Positions 27,081 to 35,330 are shown, counted from the first letter of the stretch. The stretch is DNA of 64,000 nucleotides from JABDMH01 sp965223025 (GCA_965223025.1 CBDCVP010000022.1:868001-932000); one strand, 5' to 3'. Notes: generated by a model from the letters alone, not told the origin. Made by a program: numbers and translations.

Positions 27081-27212
27081 AGAGAACATTGTATAAAACG
27101 CAATAGCGGCTAAGTGCTCTCAATAAAACGAATTACAAAATTCAAACATTCGTACCTTTGTTAGACGTTAATGGTTAAGAACCGCTACTGCGTTTATACT
27201 GGACCGTTGAAC
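27081..27212 (+). other. attC site (132 bp) of the 9.4-kb cassette
   Basis: R'' AGAGAAC (27081-27087) is the exact complement of the opening core GTTCTCT at 15879, so the segment 15880-27206 (9425 bp without intron 5) behaves as one cassette. R' is GTTGAAC (27206-27212). Arms TATAAAACGCA and TGCGTTTATA pair with one bulge, and AGCGG pairs with CCGCT. Confidence 0.85.
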
Positions 27213-27303
27213 AAACCCCCACGGATTCTCTGTTAAATAGTTCGTGTCCAAGAGCTGAATGGTTCCGTATTTGCAGATAGGAAGTTAGTCAAAGGATGCA
27301 GAT

Positions 27304-28161
27304 ATGAAATCAAGAGAATCGCTGATAGAAGACTATGGTTCTTACATGACTTTAAAGAATTATAGCGAGCAAACCATCTCAAGCTACCTTCGCACTGTAC
27401 GCATGTTTTACGATTATCGCAAGGAGAGCAAGATGCGTGGTAGAATCAGTCAGGAGCACGCAAAGCAGTACTTGTTGATGCGCATAAAGAGCGGATGTTC
27501 GTGGAGCACAATCAACTGCGATTATTCATCGCTAAGAAAGTATTTTAAACAGATACTGAATGTAAACTGGAGTGTAAGGAAGATCCCCAGACCACAGAAG
27601 GAGAGGCAGCTACCGGAGATATTATCACAGAAAGAAGTGGTCAGATTGATAGAGCACGCACCCACCTATAAACACCAGATATTTCTGACCTTCATATACA
27701 GTACCGGACTTAGGTTAAGTGAGGCCTTGAATATTACGGTCAATGATATTGATGGAGAACGATTACAAATAAGAGTGAATAAGGGCAAGGGGGCCAAGGA
27801 CAGGGTAGTGCAAATACCACAATGTCTGCTATTATTGCTCAGGAGCTACTACAGAAGGTTAAAACCCAAGAAGTTTCTATTTAATGGATTAAAGGAGGGT
27901 AGCCAATACTCAGCAAGAGCAGCCCAATGGAGTATTATACGAGCACGTAAGCTGGCGGGTATCAAGAAAACTGCGAGTATACATACGCTGCGAAATTGCT
28001 ACGCCACCCATCACATCGAAAACGGCACAGATTTGGTATTCTTACAGGAACAGCTGGGCCACAAGCATTTGAAAACCACGGCTCGTTATGTGAAGTTATG
28101 CATGGAACGTTATCGCCGAATCGACCATCCCATTGTACATATGGACATAAGGTATCGATAG
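27304..28161 (+). CDS. Tyrosine recombinase of the recombinase/HUH cassette, copy A
   Basis: The 285-aa protein has an N-terminal SAM-like DNA-binding region (residues 10-95) and a catalytic domain with Arg137 (STGLRLSE), Lys162 (NKGKGAKDR), His227-x-x-Arg230 (HTLRNCYATH), His253 (LGHKHLKTT) and Tyr262. All catalytic residues are present. It is distantly similar to the C-terminal half of the recombinase at 441. Some IS91-type elements carry such a recombinase before their transposase. The gene overlaps the transposase start by about 64 bp, implying coupled translation. Confidence 0.9.
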   Translation: MKSRESLIEDYGSYMTLKNYSEQTISSYLRTVRMFYDYRKESKMRGRISQEHAKQYLLMRIKSGCSWSTINCDYSSLRKYFKQILNVNWSVRKIPRPQKERQLPEILSQKEVVRLIEHAPTYKHQIFLTFIYSTGLRLSEALNITVNDIDGERLQIRVNKGKGAKDRVVQIPQCLLLLLRSYYRRLKPKKFLFNGLKEGSQYSARAAQWSIIRARKLAGIKKTASIHTLRNCYATHHIENGTDLVFLQEQLGHKHLKTTARYVKLCMERYRRIDHPIVHMDIRYR

Positions 28162-29354
28162 ATTCCTCGATAGGCGATCTGTTTGGTGCATATGGGGAGC
28201 AGTATATCGCAAAGTATCGTGCTGATTTACAGAAGGTAAAATTGATCCGGGCAATCCGGCTATGTAAAACTCCAGCACTGGGAGGCCACATGCTGATCTG
28301 TAAGCAGTGTGGAGAAACGAAATATATTTACCATTCGTGCGGACATAGTCAATGTCCGTGTTGTCAGAGCATAAAAAGACTCCAGTGGCAGGATAAAGTC
28401 TCAGCGAAGATGTTGGAGGTGCCCTATGTACACGCGACCTTCACCTTGCCGCACGACTTAAACCCCCTTGCTAAACGCTATCCGCGCCACCTATATGGTT
28501 TACTTATGAGGAGTGCTTGGTCGACCATAAAAAAGCTAAGTGCTGATCAGGCCAACCTTGGAGGATTGCCAGGCATGATAGCCGTGCTGCACACATTTGG
28601 TTCTGATCTTAAATATCACGTACATGTACATACCTTGATTACTTTTGGAGGACTGAGTAAAGGTGGATCCTGGGTGTGGCCAAAACGAAAAAAGAAGCTC
28701 GCTCCCTTCCGGTCTATGTGCGCTTTATTTAAAGAGATATTCTTAAGCCATCTGTCTAGATTGCTTGGAAAAGGAGAGATAACGGCAGACCAGCAGACAC
28801 ATGATGCCATCGAGAGTGCCAAGCAAAAAAGATGGGTGGTCAACAATCAGTATCCTACTGCAAATACCCAACTGATAGAAAATTACCTATCACGATATAT
28901 AAACAGGGTTGCTATCAGCAAAAACCGATTTTCCTACCTGGCTAGCCAGCGAAAAGTAGCCATCTTATACAATGATTACCGAAAACAGCAGACCAACGAA
29001 GCACCCCCCAAAGCCATAAAGCACCTATCACCTTTGGTGGCCATGGATCAAATATTGCAGCATGTGCTGCCACCCTATTTTCAAAAGGCCAGATACTATG
29101 GACTGCATGCGCCAGTCACCTTTAAGGCGATAAAACATAACATACCATCAGCCTTAAAAAGAAACAATCAGACGATCAGAACCCTATTCCAAATATTGCA
29201 CCATCTACTGCAGATCAAGCCATATCAATGTGAGGTATGCTGTGGAAAAGACTTTTTGATCGTGGATATCATGCCCGATCAAAACTGGATACAGACCTAC
29301 ATCACTTTACCGCGAAACAAATCATCACCGAATGCGACCTATGGCATACCATAA
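28098..29354 (+). CDS. tnpA: IS91-type HUH transposase, copy A
   Basis: ATG 28098 is the first plausible start in this frame, since upstream codons lie deep inside the recombinase gene. The 418-aa product has the IS91 zinc-finger region (ICKQCGETKYIYHSCGHSQC-P-CC), the HUH pair in KYHVHVHTLITFGGLSKGG and the tyrosine motif YLSRYINRVAISKNR. Such enzymes move DNA as a single strand by rolling circle. A second cysteine pair (CEVCCG) is near the C-terminus. The copy is intact. Confidence 0.88.
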   Translation: MHGTLSPNRPSHCTYGHKVSIDSSIGDLFGAYGEQYIAKYRADLQKVKLIRAIRLCKTPALGGHMLICKQCGETKYIYHSCGHSQCPCCQSIKRLQWQDKVSAKMLEVPYVHATFTLPHDLNPLAKRYPRHLYGLLMRSAWSTIKKLSADQANLGGLPGMIAVLHTFGSDLKYHVHVHTLITFGGLSKGGSWVWPKRKKKLAPFRSMCALFKEIFLSHLSRLLGKGEITADQQTHDAIESAKQKRWVVNNQYPTANTQLIENYLSRYINRVAISKNRFSYLASQRKVAILYNDYRKQQTNEAPPKAIKHLSPLVAMDQILQHVLPPYFQKARYYGLHAPVTFKAIKHNIPSALKRNNQTIRTLFQILHHLLQIKPYQCEVCCGKDFLIVDIMPDQNWIQTYITLPRNKSSPNATYGIP

Positions 29355-29565
29355 TACAGATGTGACGTGCTCCCAGGGTGGGAGAGGTATATCCCCTACC
29401 TATGATTTTAGCCACTCATTGGCCGGATTACAGAGTCACGGGAGCAAAACACAATCGATCCTGGGGATACAGGTAAACCCAATCTCAATATCCTACTTAC
29501 ATAGTGCCCTAATTGTCATATATTAGCCACACAGACATCTATGCGTTGCCCTATTGCAGGGCTTC

Positions 29566-29662
29566 GTTCAACTGAAATGTCTGCGTCCATATGACATATC
29601 AGGGATGCAGCCCGAGCTTGTAGACTTTGAGTGATAGACGCAGACATTCCTTTGAGTTACCG
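29566..29662 (+). other. attC site (97 bp) of recombinase/HUH cassette A
   Basis: R'' is GTTCAAC (29566-29572) and R' is GTTACCG (29656-29662). AATGTCTGCGTC pairs perfectly with GACGCAGACATT around a loop of about 55 nt. R'' complements the opening core GTTGAAC. Confidence 0.85.
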
Positions 29663-29721
29663 GGCATAATGAATAAAGAAACAGGTTTTCATATTGAGAA
29701 CATTTTATTATCTTTACCGAT

Positions 29722-30018
29722 GTGAAGCGAATCATTTCGAAAAGGACTTTGAGAGAATTCTGGGAACAGTATCCTGATTCCGAGGATTATCTGAAGACTT
29801 GGTATGAAACGGCTAGATTGGCAACTTGGAACACTCCAAACGAGATTAAAGAATTTTATGCAACAGTGACCATCCTGAAGAATTCAAGGGTGGTCTTTAA
29901 TATTGCAGGTCACAAGTATAGATTAATAGCAAAGATTAACTACGAGAAACAATGGCTTTTCGTAAGATTCATTGGAACACACAAGGAATACGATAAAATA
30001 GATGCTGATACAATATGA
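29722..30018 (+). CDS. higB: HigB-family toxin (copy 2)
   Basis: The 98-aa protein is identical to the HigB at 8867 except for one Lys to Glu change (NYEKQW). It has the same GTG start and the same overlap with its antitoxin. It lies in an 873-bp cassette (29657-30529) exactly as long as the first copy. Confidence 0.88.
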   Translation: MKRIISKRTLREFWEQYPDSEDYLKTWYETARLATWNTPNEIKEFYATVTILKNSRVVFNIAGHKYRLIAKINYEKQWLFVRFIGTHKEYDKIDADTI

Positions 30019-30383
30019 AAACTAAAATAATTAATTCGGAACGAGAATATGACCTGGCACTTAGCCGATTAGATGAGATATTTGATGCAGGACCGACAAC
30101 CAAGGATGGTCAGGAAGCGGAGTTGTTAGCACTATTAATTGAGGACTATGAGTCACGTGAACATCAAATTGAACCACCTGATCCAATTGTAGCAATTAGA
30201 ATTAGAATGGAGGAGCTTGAACTGAAACAGAAAGATCTAATTGGAATTATTGGATCTAAAGGAATAGTTTCAGAAGTATTGAACAGGAAAAGAAAATTAA
30301 CGGTTAACATGATTCGAAATTTATCTGAGAAACTGAAGATCGCAGCACAAGTTCTGATCCAAGACTACGAATTGATGAGGTAA
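30015..30383 (+). CDS. higA: HigA-family antitoxin (copy 2)
   Basis: The 122-aa protein differs from the HigA at 9160 at three residues (His to Gln, Ala to Pro and Lys to Glu). The Xre-type helix-turn-helix is unchanged, so cross-neutralisation between the two copies is likely. Confidence 0.88.
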   Translation: MKTKIINSEREYDLALSRLDEIFDAGPTTKDGQEAELLALLIEDYESREHQIEPPDPIVAIRIRMEELELKQKDLIGIIGSKGIVSEVLNRKRKLTVNMIRNLSEKLKIAAQVLIQDYELMR

Positions 30384-30395
30384 CAAAGGTACGCC

Positions 30396-30535
30396 AGGTA
30401 ACAGGGCGCCATGATGATCATGATGCCCAAAGAGAATTTTCGTTAAAATGAAATATGCAGACTCAATTGATAAACTAGTCTTAGTGGATATCATCGGATA
30501 AGGGCATCACGACACATGCGCCCAAAGCGTTATGA
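30396..30535 (+). other. attC site (140 bp) of HigBA cassette 2
   Basis: R'' is AGGTAAC (30396-30402) and R' is GTTATGA (30529-30535). The body is nearly identical to the site at 9541. R'' has one mismatch to the complement of the opening core GTTACCG. Confidence 0.88.
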
Positions 30536-30554
30536 GGTCACCAATTTTAGTTTG

Positions 30555-30683
30555 ATGAAGAACAAATTAATGGGCAGACGAGATTCGATTTGGGTAAACA
30601 CCATTGATTTGCCAGGAGAACCTTTCCAAAATTTTATCAGAATGATAAATGACATAGCAATCAAATTTTCATTGGGAACTTAA
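30555..30683 (+). CDS. Possible 42-aa ORF in an otherwise ORF-poor cassette
   Basis: ATG 30555 opens a frame reading MKNKLMGRRDSIWVNTIDLP... and ending at TAA 30683. It starts 20 bp after the cassette core, a usual position for a cassette gene. The product has no recognised motif, and may be the remnant of a longer gene or not coding at all. Confidence 0.25.
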   Translation: MKNKLMGRRDSIWVNTIDLPGEPFQNFIRMINDIAIKFSLGT

Positions 30684-30840
30684 TACGAAGCGAGGGTTCA
30701 CTGAGCTAATCTTCATTTTGATAAGCACGATTTACCAGGATACATTGTCTGACACTCGAGAACAAGGGAAACGGCTTATCTAGGTAGGATTAAAAATTTA
30801 AAGGATTTGATGAACTCAGGATTGGATTTATGCACATGAC

Positions 30841-32001
30841 CTAAGTACATGACATAACACAAAAAGACCATATATTGTGATTTCATAACCAATTAGTTAA
30901 CCTAATTTCACAAATATGGTCTCGAAAGTGCAAGATAGCAGATTTTTTAAAGTTTTCCTACTACATTTTAAAGGGATGGACAAGCGACGTGTTCAATTTC
31001 TCTACCTTTTAGTACGTGCAATTAGTAGTGTAGGTACGATAAACCTTGTCAAGGTTGCCATAGCAATTCAGAATGATGTAAGTCGATCCAGCAATTACCG
31101 TAGAATTCAGCGATTTATTGCCGGAGTATCGGTCAATTTCGATGAGCTTATTCCGTTTATCATACGATTGGCAGGAGTACAGGATCCATACACGTTATTA
31201 CTGGATAGGACTAATTGGCAGTTTGGTCGAGCAGATATTAATTTTTTGGTATTGAGTGTAAAGGGACAGAGTTGGTCTGTGCCAATATTATGGACACTGC
31301 TACCAAAGAAGGGAAGTAGCAATTGTGAGGAGCGGATCGCCCTGATGGATAGGCTGATAAGGATCATAGGGCACGGGAAAATACATAGTCTTATCGCCGA
31401 CAGGGAGTTTGTTGGTCAGAAATGGATTAGATATCTTAATGAGCACGGAATCCCTTATGACATAAGGATCAGAGAGAACATGAAGGTGTTTTATCGGGGA
31501 ACAGAAAGACGTGTATCAACACTTTTTTCCCGACTCCAAATTGGTAAAGTAAGAACAATCAAAAAACCTGTCATTCTCAAAGGTGAGCAAGTGTTCCTAC
31601 AAGGAAAAAAGATCACAAATACAAAGAATCACAGGGAAGAATATTTAATTGTCATCTCCTATGACCATCCAGAACATAGTTTGTGCAGATATGGCGAACG
31701 ATGGTATATAGAAAACATGTTCAAAGATCTAAAATCTAATGGATTTAATTTGGAATGCACTCACGTTACCAAGACTGACCGTCTGGAAACACTAATGTTA
31801 GTCTTGGCAATAGCGTACACATGGATGATAAGAATTGGCAAATTCATTCATGAAAAACACCCTCAAAGAATACAAATCAAAAAACATGGTAGGAGATCTA
31901 AAAGCATTTTCCGGCTCGGATTAGATGAATTTATGAACACTATTTTCTTATGCAACTTAGTAAGAATGAGAACATATATTAATTTTTTGTCATGTACTTA
32001 G
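30841..32001 (+). mobile_element. IS4-family insertion sequence, copy 1 (1161 bp)
   Basis: Terminal inverted repeats start CTAAGTACATGACA at both ends. A 9-bp target duplication GCACATGAC flanks it (30832-30840 and 32002-32010). The single transposase gene is intact. It lies in the non-coding body of the cassette that spans 30530-32523. Confidence 0.92.
30916..32001 (+). CDS. IS4-family transposase, copy 1
   Basis: The 361-aa DDE transposase shows LLLDRTNWQFG (first Asp), SLIADREFVGQKW (second Asp, DREF) and the Y-x2-R-x3-E-type pattern GERWYIENMFKDLKSNGFNLE carrying the catalytic Glu. Its stop codon is formed by the last bases of the terminal repeat. It is intact and could mobilise the broken copy at 57997. 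Confidence 0.92.
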   Translation: MVSKVQDSRFFKVFLLHFKGMDKRRVQFLYLLVRAISSVGTINLVKVAIAIQNDVSRSSNYRRIQRFIAGVSVNFDELIPFIIRLAGVQDPYTLLLDRTNWQFGRADINFLVLSVKGQSWSVPILWTLLPKKGSSNCEERIALMDRLIRIIGHGKIHSLIADREFVGQKWIRYLNEHGIPYDIRIRENMKVFYRGTERRVSTLFSRLQIGKVRTIKKPVILKGEQVFLQGKKITNTKNHREEYLIVISYDHPEHSLCRYGERWYIENMFKDLKSNGFNLECTHVTKTDRLETLMLVLAIAYTWMIRIGKFIHEKHPQRIQIKKHGRRSKSIFRLGLDEFMNTIFLCNLVRMRTYINFLSCT

Positions 32002-32010
32002 GCACATGAC

Positions 32011-32380
32011 ATATGTGGAGAAGACGAGATTATCTCGCATTTAGTAACCGTGAGGTTTTAGATTTAACAGACCAAGAACCATGAACAGTCGAGGAACAGA
32101 GAAGAGGAAAATGAGTATCGTTGCGAAAAGCACGATTGAAAATAATATATTGTCAAACACTAGATAACGGTGAGACGGTTAGTCTAGAGGGGATTATTGA
32201 TTTAGAATTACGAATTTATTTAGAACTACCGACCGTGAACAGAGATTTAGAACTTCTATTTATGTGCGAGAACTAGATGAGTCAAGACTATAAGAGGAAA
32301 CTGGATACTGGAACCGGATACGAAAAACCCCGGAAATTTAATAAAGAGATTTAGAAAAGATAGCAGAGGGGTGTGGCGAC
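32011..32380. other. Non-coding body of an ORF-poor cassette
   Basis: About 370 bp right of the IS4 copy, with about 150 bp left of it, contain no ORF longer than about 30 codons. A related word pair, GCACGATT followed by ATATTGTCAAACACTAGA here (near 32130) and ATTGTCTGACACTCGA on the other side (near 30740), suggests an internal degenerate repeat. A structured RNA or a decayed gene are both possible. Confidence 0.4.
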
Positions 32381-32529
32381 TCATAACAGGCTACCAAGAC
32401 GTCATATTGGCTAACGCAGATTAGAACCTGGGTATTTGTATAGAGTTTGTTAAATTTGAAGTGCTAGGAAGACGTTTAAGGGCTTTTGACTGCTAGCCAA
32501 TACAGACGCTTGTAGCCGGATCGTTGTGA
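32381..32529 (+). other. attC site (149 bp) of the ORF-poor cassette
   Basis: R'' TCATAAC (32381-32387) is the exact complement of the opening core GTTATGA at 30529. R' is GTTGTGA (32523-32529). Arms AGGCTAC/GTAGCC and ATTGGCTA/TAGCCAAT pair. The body closely matches the 149-bp site at 52715. Confidence 0.87.
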
Positions 32530-32626
32530 GGCATAAGAGAGATCCAATTAATAGAACTGCCCCGTTCCCAGATCATTGAGCCTGTTCAGAAGGAGGCGAT
32601 CAATCCCAGCCATCTAATGAGAGATC

Positions 32627-32657
32627 TTGCATAAGTGTATCCAAATGAATACATTTG
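32627..32657 (+). promoter_or_regulatory. Promoter of the RelE/Xre cassette
   Basis: TTG (32627-32629), exactly 20 nt, then TACATTTG (32650-32657) match the Bacteroidota -33/-7 pattern. The GTG start at 32662 follows after 4 nt, so the message is probably leaderless. The same 4-nt spacing is seen for HicA at 61098. Confidence 0.65.
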
Positions 32658-32661
32658 TAGT

Positions 32662-32982
32662 GTGTTCGAAATCATCAAAACCAGTGAATTTGACAAATGG
32701 CTTAGAAAACTTCGTGATAGAAGAGCCACTGCCAAGATCCTATTTAGAATTCAACGAATTCAAGAACTCGGAAACTTTGGCGACTGCGATTCCATTGGCG
32801 GTGGACTCTCAGAGCTGAGAATTCACTATGCAAAGGGTTACAGGGTATACTTCGCCCAGCATCGAAACAGAATCGTTTTATTAATTAATGGTGGAACGAA
32901 GTCAAGACAAAGGACCGATATAGATAAGGCAAGGAATTTATGGAAACGTTATAAATCGGAATTAGAAAATGACAAAATCTAA
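32662..32982 (+). CDS. RelE/ParE-superfamily toxin
   Basis: The frame is open further upstream (an alternative start is 32635), but GTG 32662 gives MFEIIKTSEFDKWLRKLRDRRA, the standard N-terminus of this family, and lies downstream of the promoter. The 106-aa product contains ELRIHYAKGYRVYFAQHRNRIVLLINGGTK, the beta-sheet core of the phage Gp49/HigB-like RelE group. It overlaps the antitoxin gene by 14 bp. mRNA cleavage or gyrase poisoning are the usual activities; which one applies cannot be told. Confidence 0.87.
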   Translation: MFEIIKTSEFDKWLRKLRDRRATAKILFRIQRIQELGNFGDCDSIGGGLSELRIHYAKGYRVYFAQHRNRIVLLINGGTKSRQRTDIDKARNLWKRYKSELENDKI

Positions 32983-33256
32983 CATGACAAAATTCGATAT
33001 CGCTGACTATCTCGACAACGATGAACTGATCACCGAGTATTTAAATTCTGCCCTAGAAGATGGTGACACCGAGGACCTCATAGTGGCCATTGGGCATGTC
33101 GCAAAGGCCAGAGGGATGTCAAAAATAGCGGATAAAACAGGGATGAGCAGACCCAGTCTATACAAGGCTCTGTCCAAAGGATCGAAGCCACAATTTGAAA
33201 CTATTTTGAAAGTCATTAAGGCTCTTGGAGGAAACTTAAATGTGAAAGTAGGGTAG
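32969..33256 (+). CDS. Xre/HigA-like antitoxin
   Basis: The 95-aa protein has a helix-turn-helix, AKARGMSKIADKTGMSRPSLYKALS, followed by FETILKVIKALGGNLNVKV, the ending of the 'addiction module antidote' family. It overlaps the toxin gene by 14 bp. A second Met at codon 6 (32984) is an equally good start. Confidence 0.87.
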   Translation: MTKSNMTKFDIADYLDNDELITEYLNSALEDGDTEDLIVAIGHVAKARGMSKIADKTGMSRPSLYKALSKGSKPQFETILKVIKALGGNLNVKVG

Positions 33257-33267
33257 ACCATTACGCC

Positions 33268-33335
33268 TCACAACACGCGACCATGACGATCATGCCTCCT
33301 TCGTCGGCACGACGCATGTCGCCAAAACGTTCTAC
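33268..33335 (+). other. attC site (68 bp) of the RelE/Xre cassette
   Basis: R'' TCACAAC (33268-33274) is the exact complement of the opening core GTTGTGA at 32523. R' is GTTCTAC (33329-33335). CGCGACCATGACGATCATGCC pairs with GGCACGACGCATGTCGC with bulges. Confidence 0.87.
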
Positions 33336-33341
33336 CTCATT

Positions 33342-34034
33342 ATGAAAAAATTGATATTTACCATATTTCTGGGCATGGCCATTAATCTGGCATTGCAGGC
33401 GCAAAAAAATCGTATTGTAAAAGTATGTGACGAAGTTTCAGGTCAAACCTTAATAGGAGTAAATATAGTCTCAATTGATTCGAAAAATCAAGGATTAGTA
33501 AGTGACTTAAATGGTAATGCTGAGTTTAGTCAGTTTGAAAATGATGAAATAGTAATGTTTACTTATGTTGGTTATGAATCTGCTTTAATTTCAATTCAAG
33601 AGCTTTCTAAACACGATACCATCTATTTAAAAGAAGGACCTGCTGGAATGACCCTCGGTTCAACTGGCATTCTTCCATCAATGACGTTGAATGTATATAT
33701 TCCTGAAAATTGTCGTTTAAGGCAGGAAGATTACGATGAAGCAATTCTTCAAGAAGAAAGAGAACGCTTAGTAGATGAATTTATAAAGGATCTTAAAGCA
33801 AGCTGTAAATCAGGATGTCAAAATGTTGTAGTTAATTTCAACATTGATGATGGAGGAAACCTAGTTGATTTTAAAATCCTGAATTTCGAGTTTAGTCGAT
33901 CGAAGTCGAAAATTAAGTCAATTTTATCAGTCGGTAAGGGACTGTTAAGAGAATCTAGGTGTTTTGGATTAATGATAAATGGCAATGAGAAGCATACTGG
34001 AAAGAGTCGAAATTATCATGTAATTTTAAGTTGA
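33342..34034 (+). CDS. Secreted protein with CarboxypepD_reg-like domain
   Basis: The 230-aa protein has a signal peptide (MKKLIFTIFLGMAINLALQAQ). A carboxypeptidase-regulatory-like beta sandwich at about residues 25-95 reads VCDEVSGQTLIGVNIVSIDSK, GLVSDLNGNAEF and MFTYVGYESALI, the module found at the front of Bacteroidota TonB receptors. The C-terminal half resembles a small TonB-C-like or unknown domain (CQNVVVNFNIDDGGNLVDFKIL). It begins 13 bp after the cassette core. A surface or periplasmic role is expected. Confidence 0.75.
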   Translation: MKKLIFTIFLGMAINLALQAQKNRIVKVCDEVSGQTLIGVNIVSIDSKNQGLVSDLNGNAEFSQFENDEIVMFTYVGYESALISIQELSKHDTIYLKEGPAGMTLGSTGILPSMTLNVYIPENCRLRQEDYDEAILQEERERLVDEFIKDLKASCKSGCQNVVVNFNIDDGGNLVDFKILNFEFSRSKSKIKSILSVGKGLLRESRCFGLMINGNEKHTGKSRNYHVILS

Positions 34035-34051
34035 AATTTAAAATTAACGAG

Positions 34052-34075
34052 GTAGAACAAGCGATATAGGTCATT
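34052..34075 (+). other. Left half of an attC site (degenerate)
   Basis: GTAGAAC (34052-34058) is the exact complement of the opening core GTTCTAC at 33329 and should be an R''. The next bases, AAGCGATATAGG, match the left arm of the 10539 site (AAGTGATATAAG). No right half follows. An inverted copy, GACCTATATC, appears at 35325. Confidence 0.5.
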
Positions 34076-34079
34076 AAAA

Positions 34080-34559
34080 ATGATGAAAGTCAAATACATA
34101 TTGATGATCCTTATTTCAACCATAATACTTCAAGGTTGTTCGTGGATTCATATGCTCCAAATTGTAAACTCAACGAACTCTAAATGGCAAATTGAATTTA
34201 GCATAGAAGATGATCGTGGAATATTTAAAAACCAAATCTATACAACCGAGAAAAACGAGAAAGAAGGGATATTCAAAGAATTTGACAGCAATCATATAGC
34301 TTTTGAACTTGAGCCGAATCAAACTGTAAGAATAGGCATGGCCCGAAATTCTCACTACAAAGTCTACAATCAATTCACTAAATACAATGAAGAAATACCT
34401 TGGAAAACATTTATAAATGTAGATGAAATCAAAATCTTTAACGACGATAATTCATATGTGCTTAAAGCGGACAAGCTTCAAAATGTGCTAAGCAAAAACT
34501 CTCGGGGAATTGCCCGAGTTGAGATTCAAAAGATACTCGAATCATCGATAAAGTATTAA
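34080..34559 (+). CDS. Lipoprotein of unknown function
   Basis: The 159-aa protein has a lipoprotein signal (ILMILISTIILQGCSW, lipobox Cys at about residue 20). The remainder is a small beta-rich domain without a recognised family (WQIEFSIEDDRGIFKNQIY, IAFELEPNQTVRIGMAR). It lies 17 bp upstream of the caspase-like gene in the same apparent cassette. A partner role, for example as membrane sensor or inhibitor of the protease, is speculative. Confidence 0.6.
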   Translation: MMKVKYILMILISTIILQGCSWIHMLQIVNSTNSKWQIEFSIEDDRGIFKNQIYTTEKNEKEGIFKEFDSNHIAFELEPNQTVRIGMARNSHYKVYNQFTKYNEEIPWKTFINVDEIKIFNDDNSYVLKADKLQNVLSKNSRGIARVEIQKILESSIKY

Positions 34560-34576
34560 AATGTGAAAATGAAACA

Positions 34577-35305
34577 ATGAAAAGAAGCATGTATATAATA
34601 AAGGGGCATTCAAATTCTCCAGAAGAACAAAAAACGGATGAGTATTATGTAAATGCGTATAAGGAATTCTTCAATAGAAATGCTGGAGGAGCATACGAAG
34701 AAGATGAAATATTTACATTTGATCAACCTACTTCTGAATACCTCAATGAACAAATAAGCAAGGAAAAATTAGATTATGGAATTATTGCCTTTATAGGTCA
34801 TGGAGCAAATCAAGACGATAATCAAATCTTCCAACTAAATAAAGATGAGATTATCAAAGCTGGACAATACACACTAAATTCTTCGAAACAGGTTGTTATT
34901 TTAGAAAGTTGTAGAGTTTACAGCAAGGATATTTTCACAGTAGATCTTGAGGATCACGTTCCCAAATTTAAGTATGGAGGAGTTGTTAGGCGTCCACTAA
35001 AAAGAGAAATAGCAAGACACGTGTATAATAGTCATTTAGAAAGGTGTGAGGACGGTTTAATGGTCTGTTATGCTTGTGAAAAAGGAAAAGAAGCGTACAA
35101 TTACTTTTTTTCGATGATTTTGCTCCAATTAGCAATGGATTGGTATTTAGAAACTCATAGACACTGTGGAATCCTTCCAATAGACGACTTATTTGGCAGA
35201 ACATTTTTTAACACAATGTACTTTTCTAAGGAGAAAATTGGAATAGAACAAAAACCAGGGAGAGATGGTAGTTTTAATTTCCCATTTGCTGTAAGTAGAT
35301 TTTAA
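34577..35305 (+). CDS. Caspase-like (C14-type) protease
   Basis: The 242-aa protein shows the caspase-fold signature: a hydrophobic strand ending in the His motif YGIIAFIGHGAN (His75) and a second strand ending in the Cys motif QVVILESCRVYS (Cys112). The spacing of about 37 residues and the C-terminal YFFSMILLQLAMDWY helix fit prokaryotic caspase-like enzymes. No sensor domain is fused. Prokaryotic caspase-like proteases often execute cell suicide in defence systems. Here the neighbours are a lipoprotein and, in the next cassette, a trypsin-like protease. Confidence 0.7.
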   Translation: MKRSMYIIKGHSNSPEEQKTDEYYVNAYKEFFNRNAGGAYEEDEIFTFDQPTSEYLNEQISKEKLDYGIIAFIGHGANQDDNQIFQLNKDEIIKAGQYTLNSSKQVVILESCRVYSKDIFTVDLEDHVPKFKYGGVVRRPLKREIARHVYNSHLERCEDGLMVCYACEKGKEAYNYFFSMILLQLAMDWYLETHRHCGILPIDDLFGRTFFNTMYFSKEKIGIEQKPGRDGSFNFPFAVSRF

Positions 35306-35330
35306 ACGAAAGAAAGAATGAAACGACCTA

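Larger units (their letters stand above)
27207..29656 (+). mobile_element. Recombinase/HUH-transposase cassette, copy A (2450 bp, intact)
   Basis: The element opens with the core GTTGAAC and closes with an attC whose R'' is GTTCAAC, its exact complement. The next cassette resumes immediately after with GTTACCG, equivalent to the undisturbed site GTTACCT before HigBA copy 1. There is no target duplication, and insertion is at G^TT, as for an integron cassette. The segment 29355-29565 between transposase and attC holds no gene. Copies B, C and D are at 42011, 56055 and 61755. Confidence 0.8.

Noticed and set aside
27206..27212. The recombinase/HUH element as a plain IS91 insertion at a GAAC target
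   Set aside because: GAAC follows GTT in all four copies, but the undisturbed site before HigBA copy 1 reads GTTACCT, without GAAC. The GAAC belongs to the element, and its own R'' (GTTCAAC) complements it, which fits a cassette better.
27962..28291. Minus-strand ORFs of 109, 60 and 76 codons in the recombinase/HUH cassettes
   Set aside because: They are antisense to well-supported recombinase and transposase genes.
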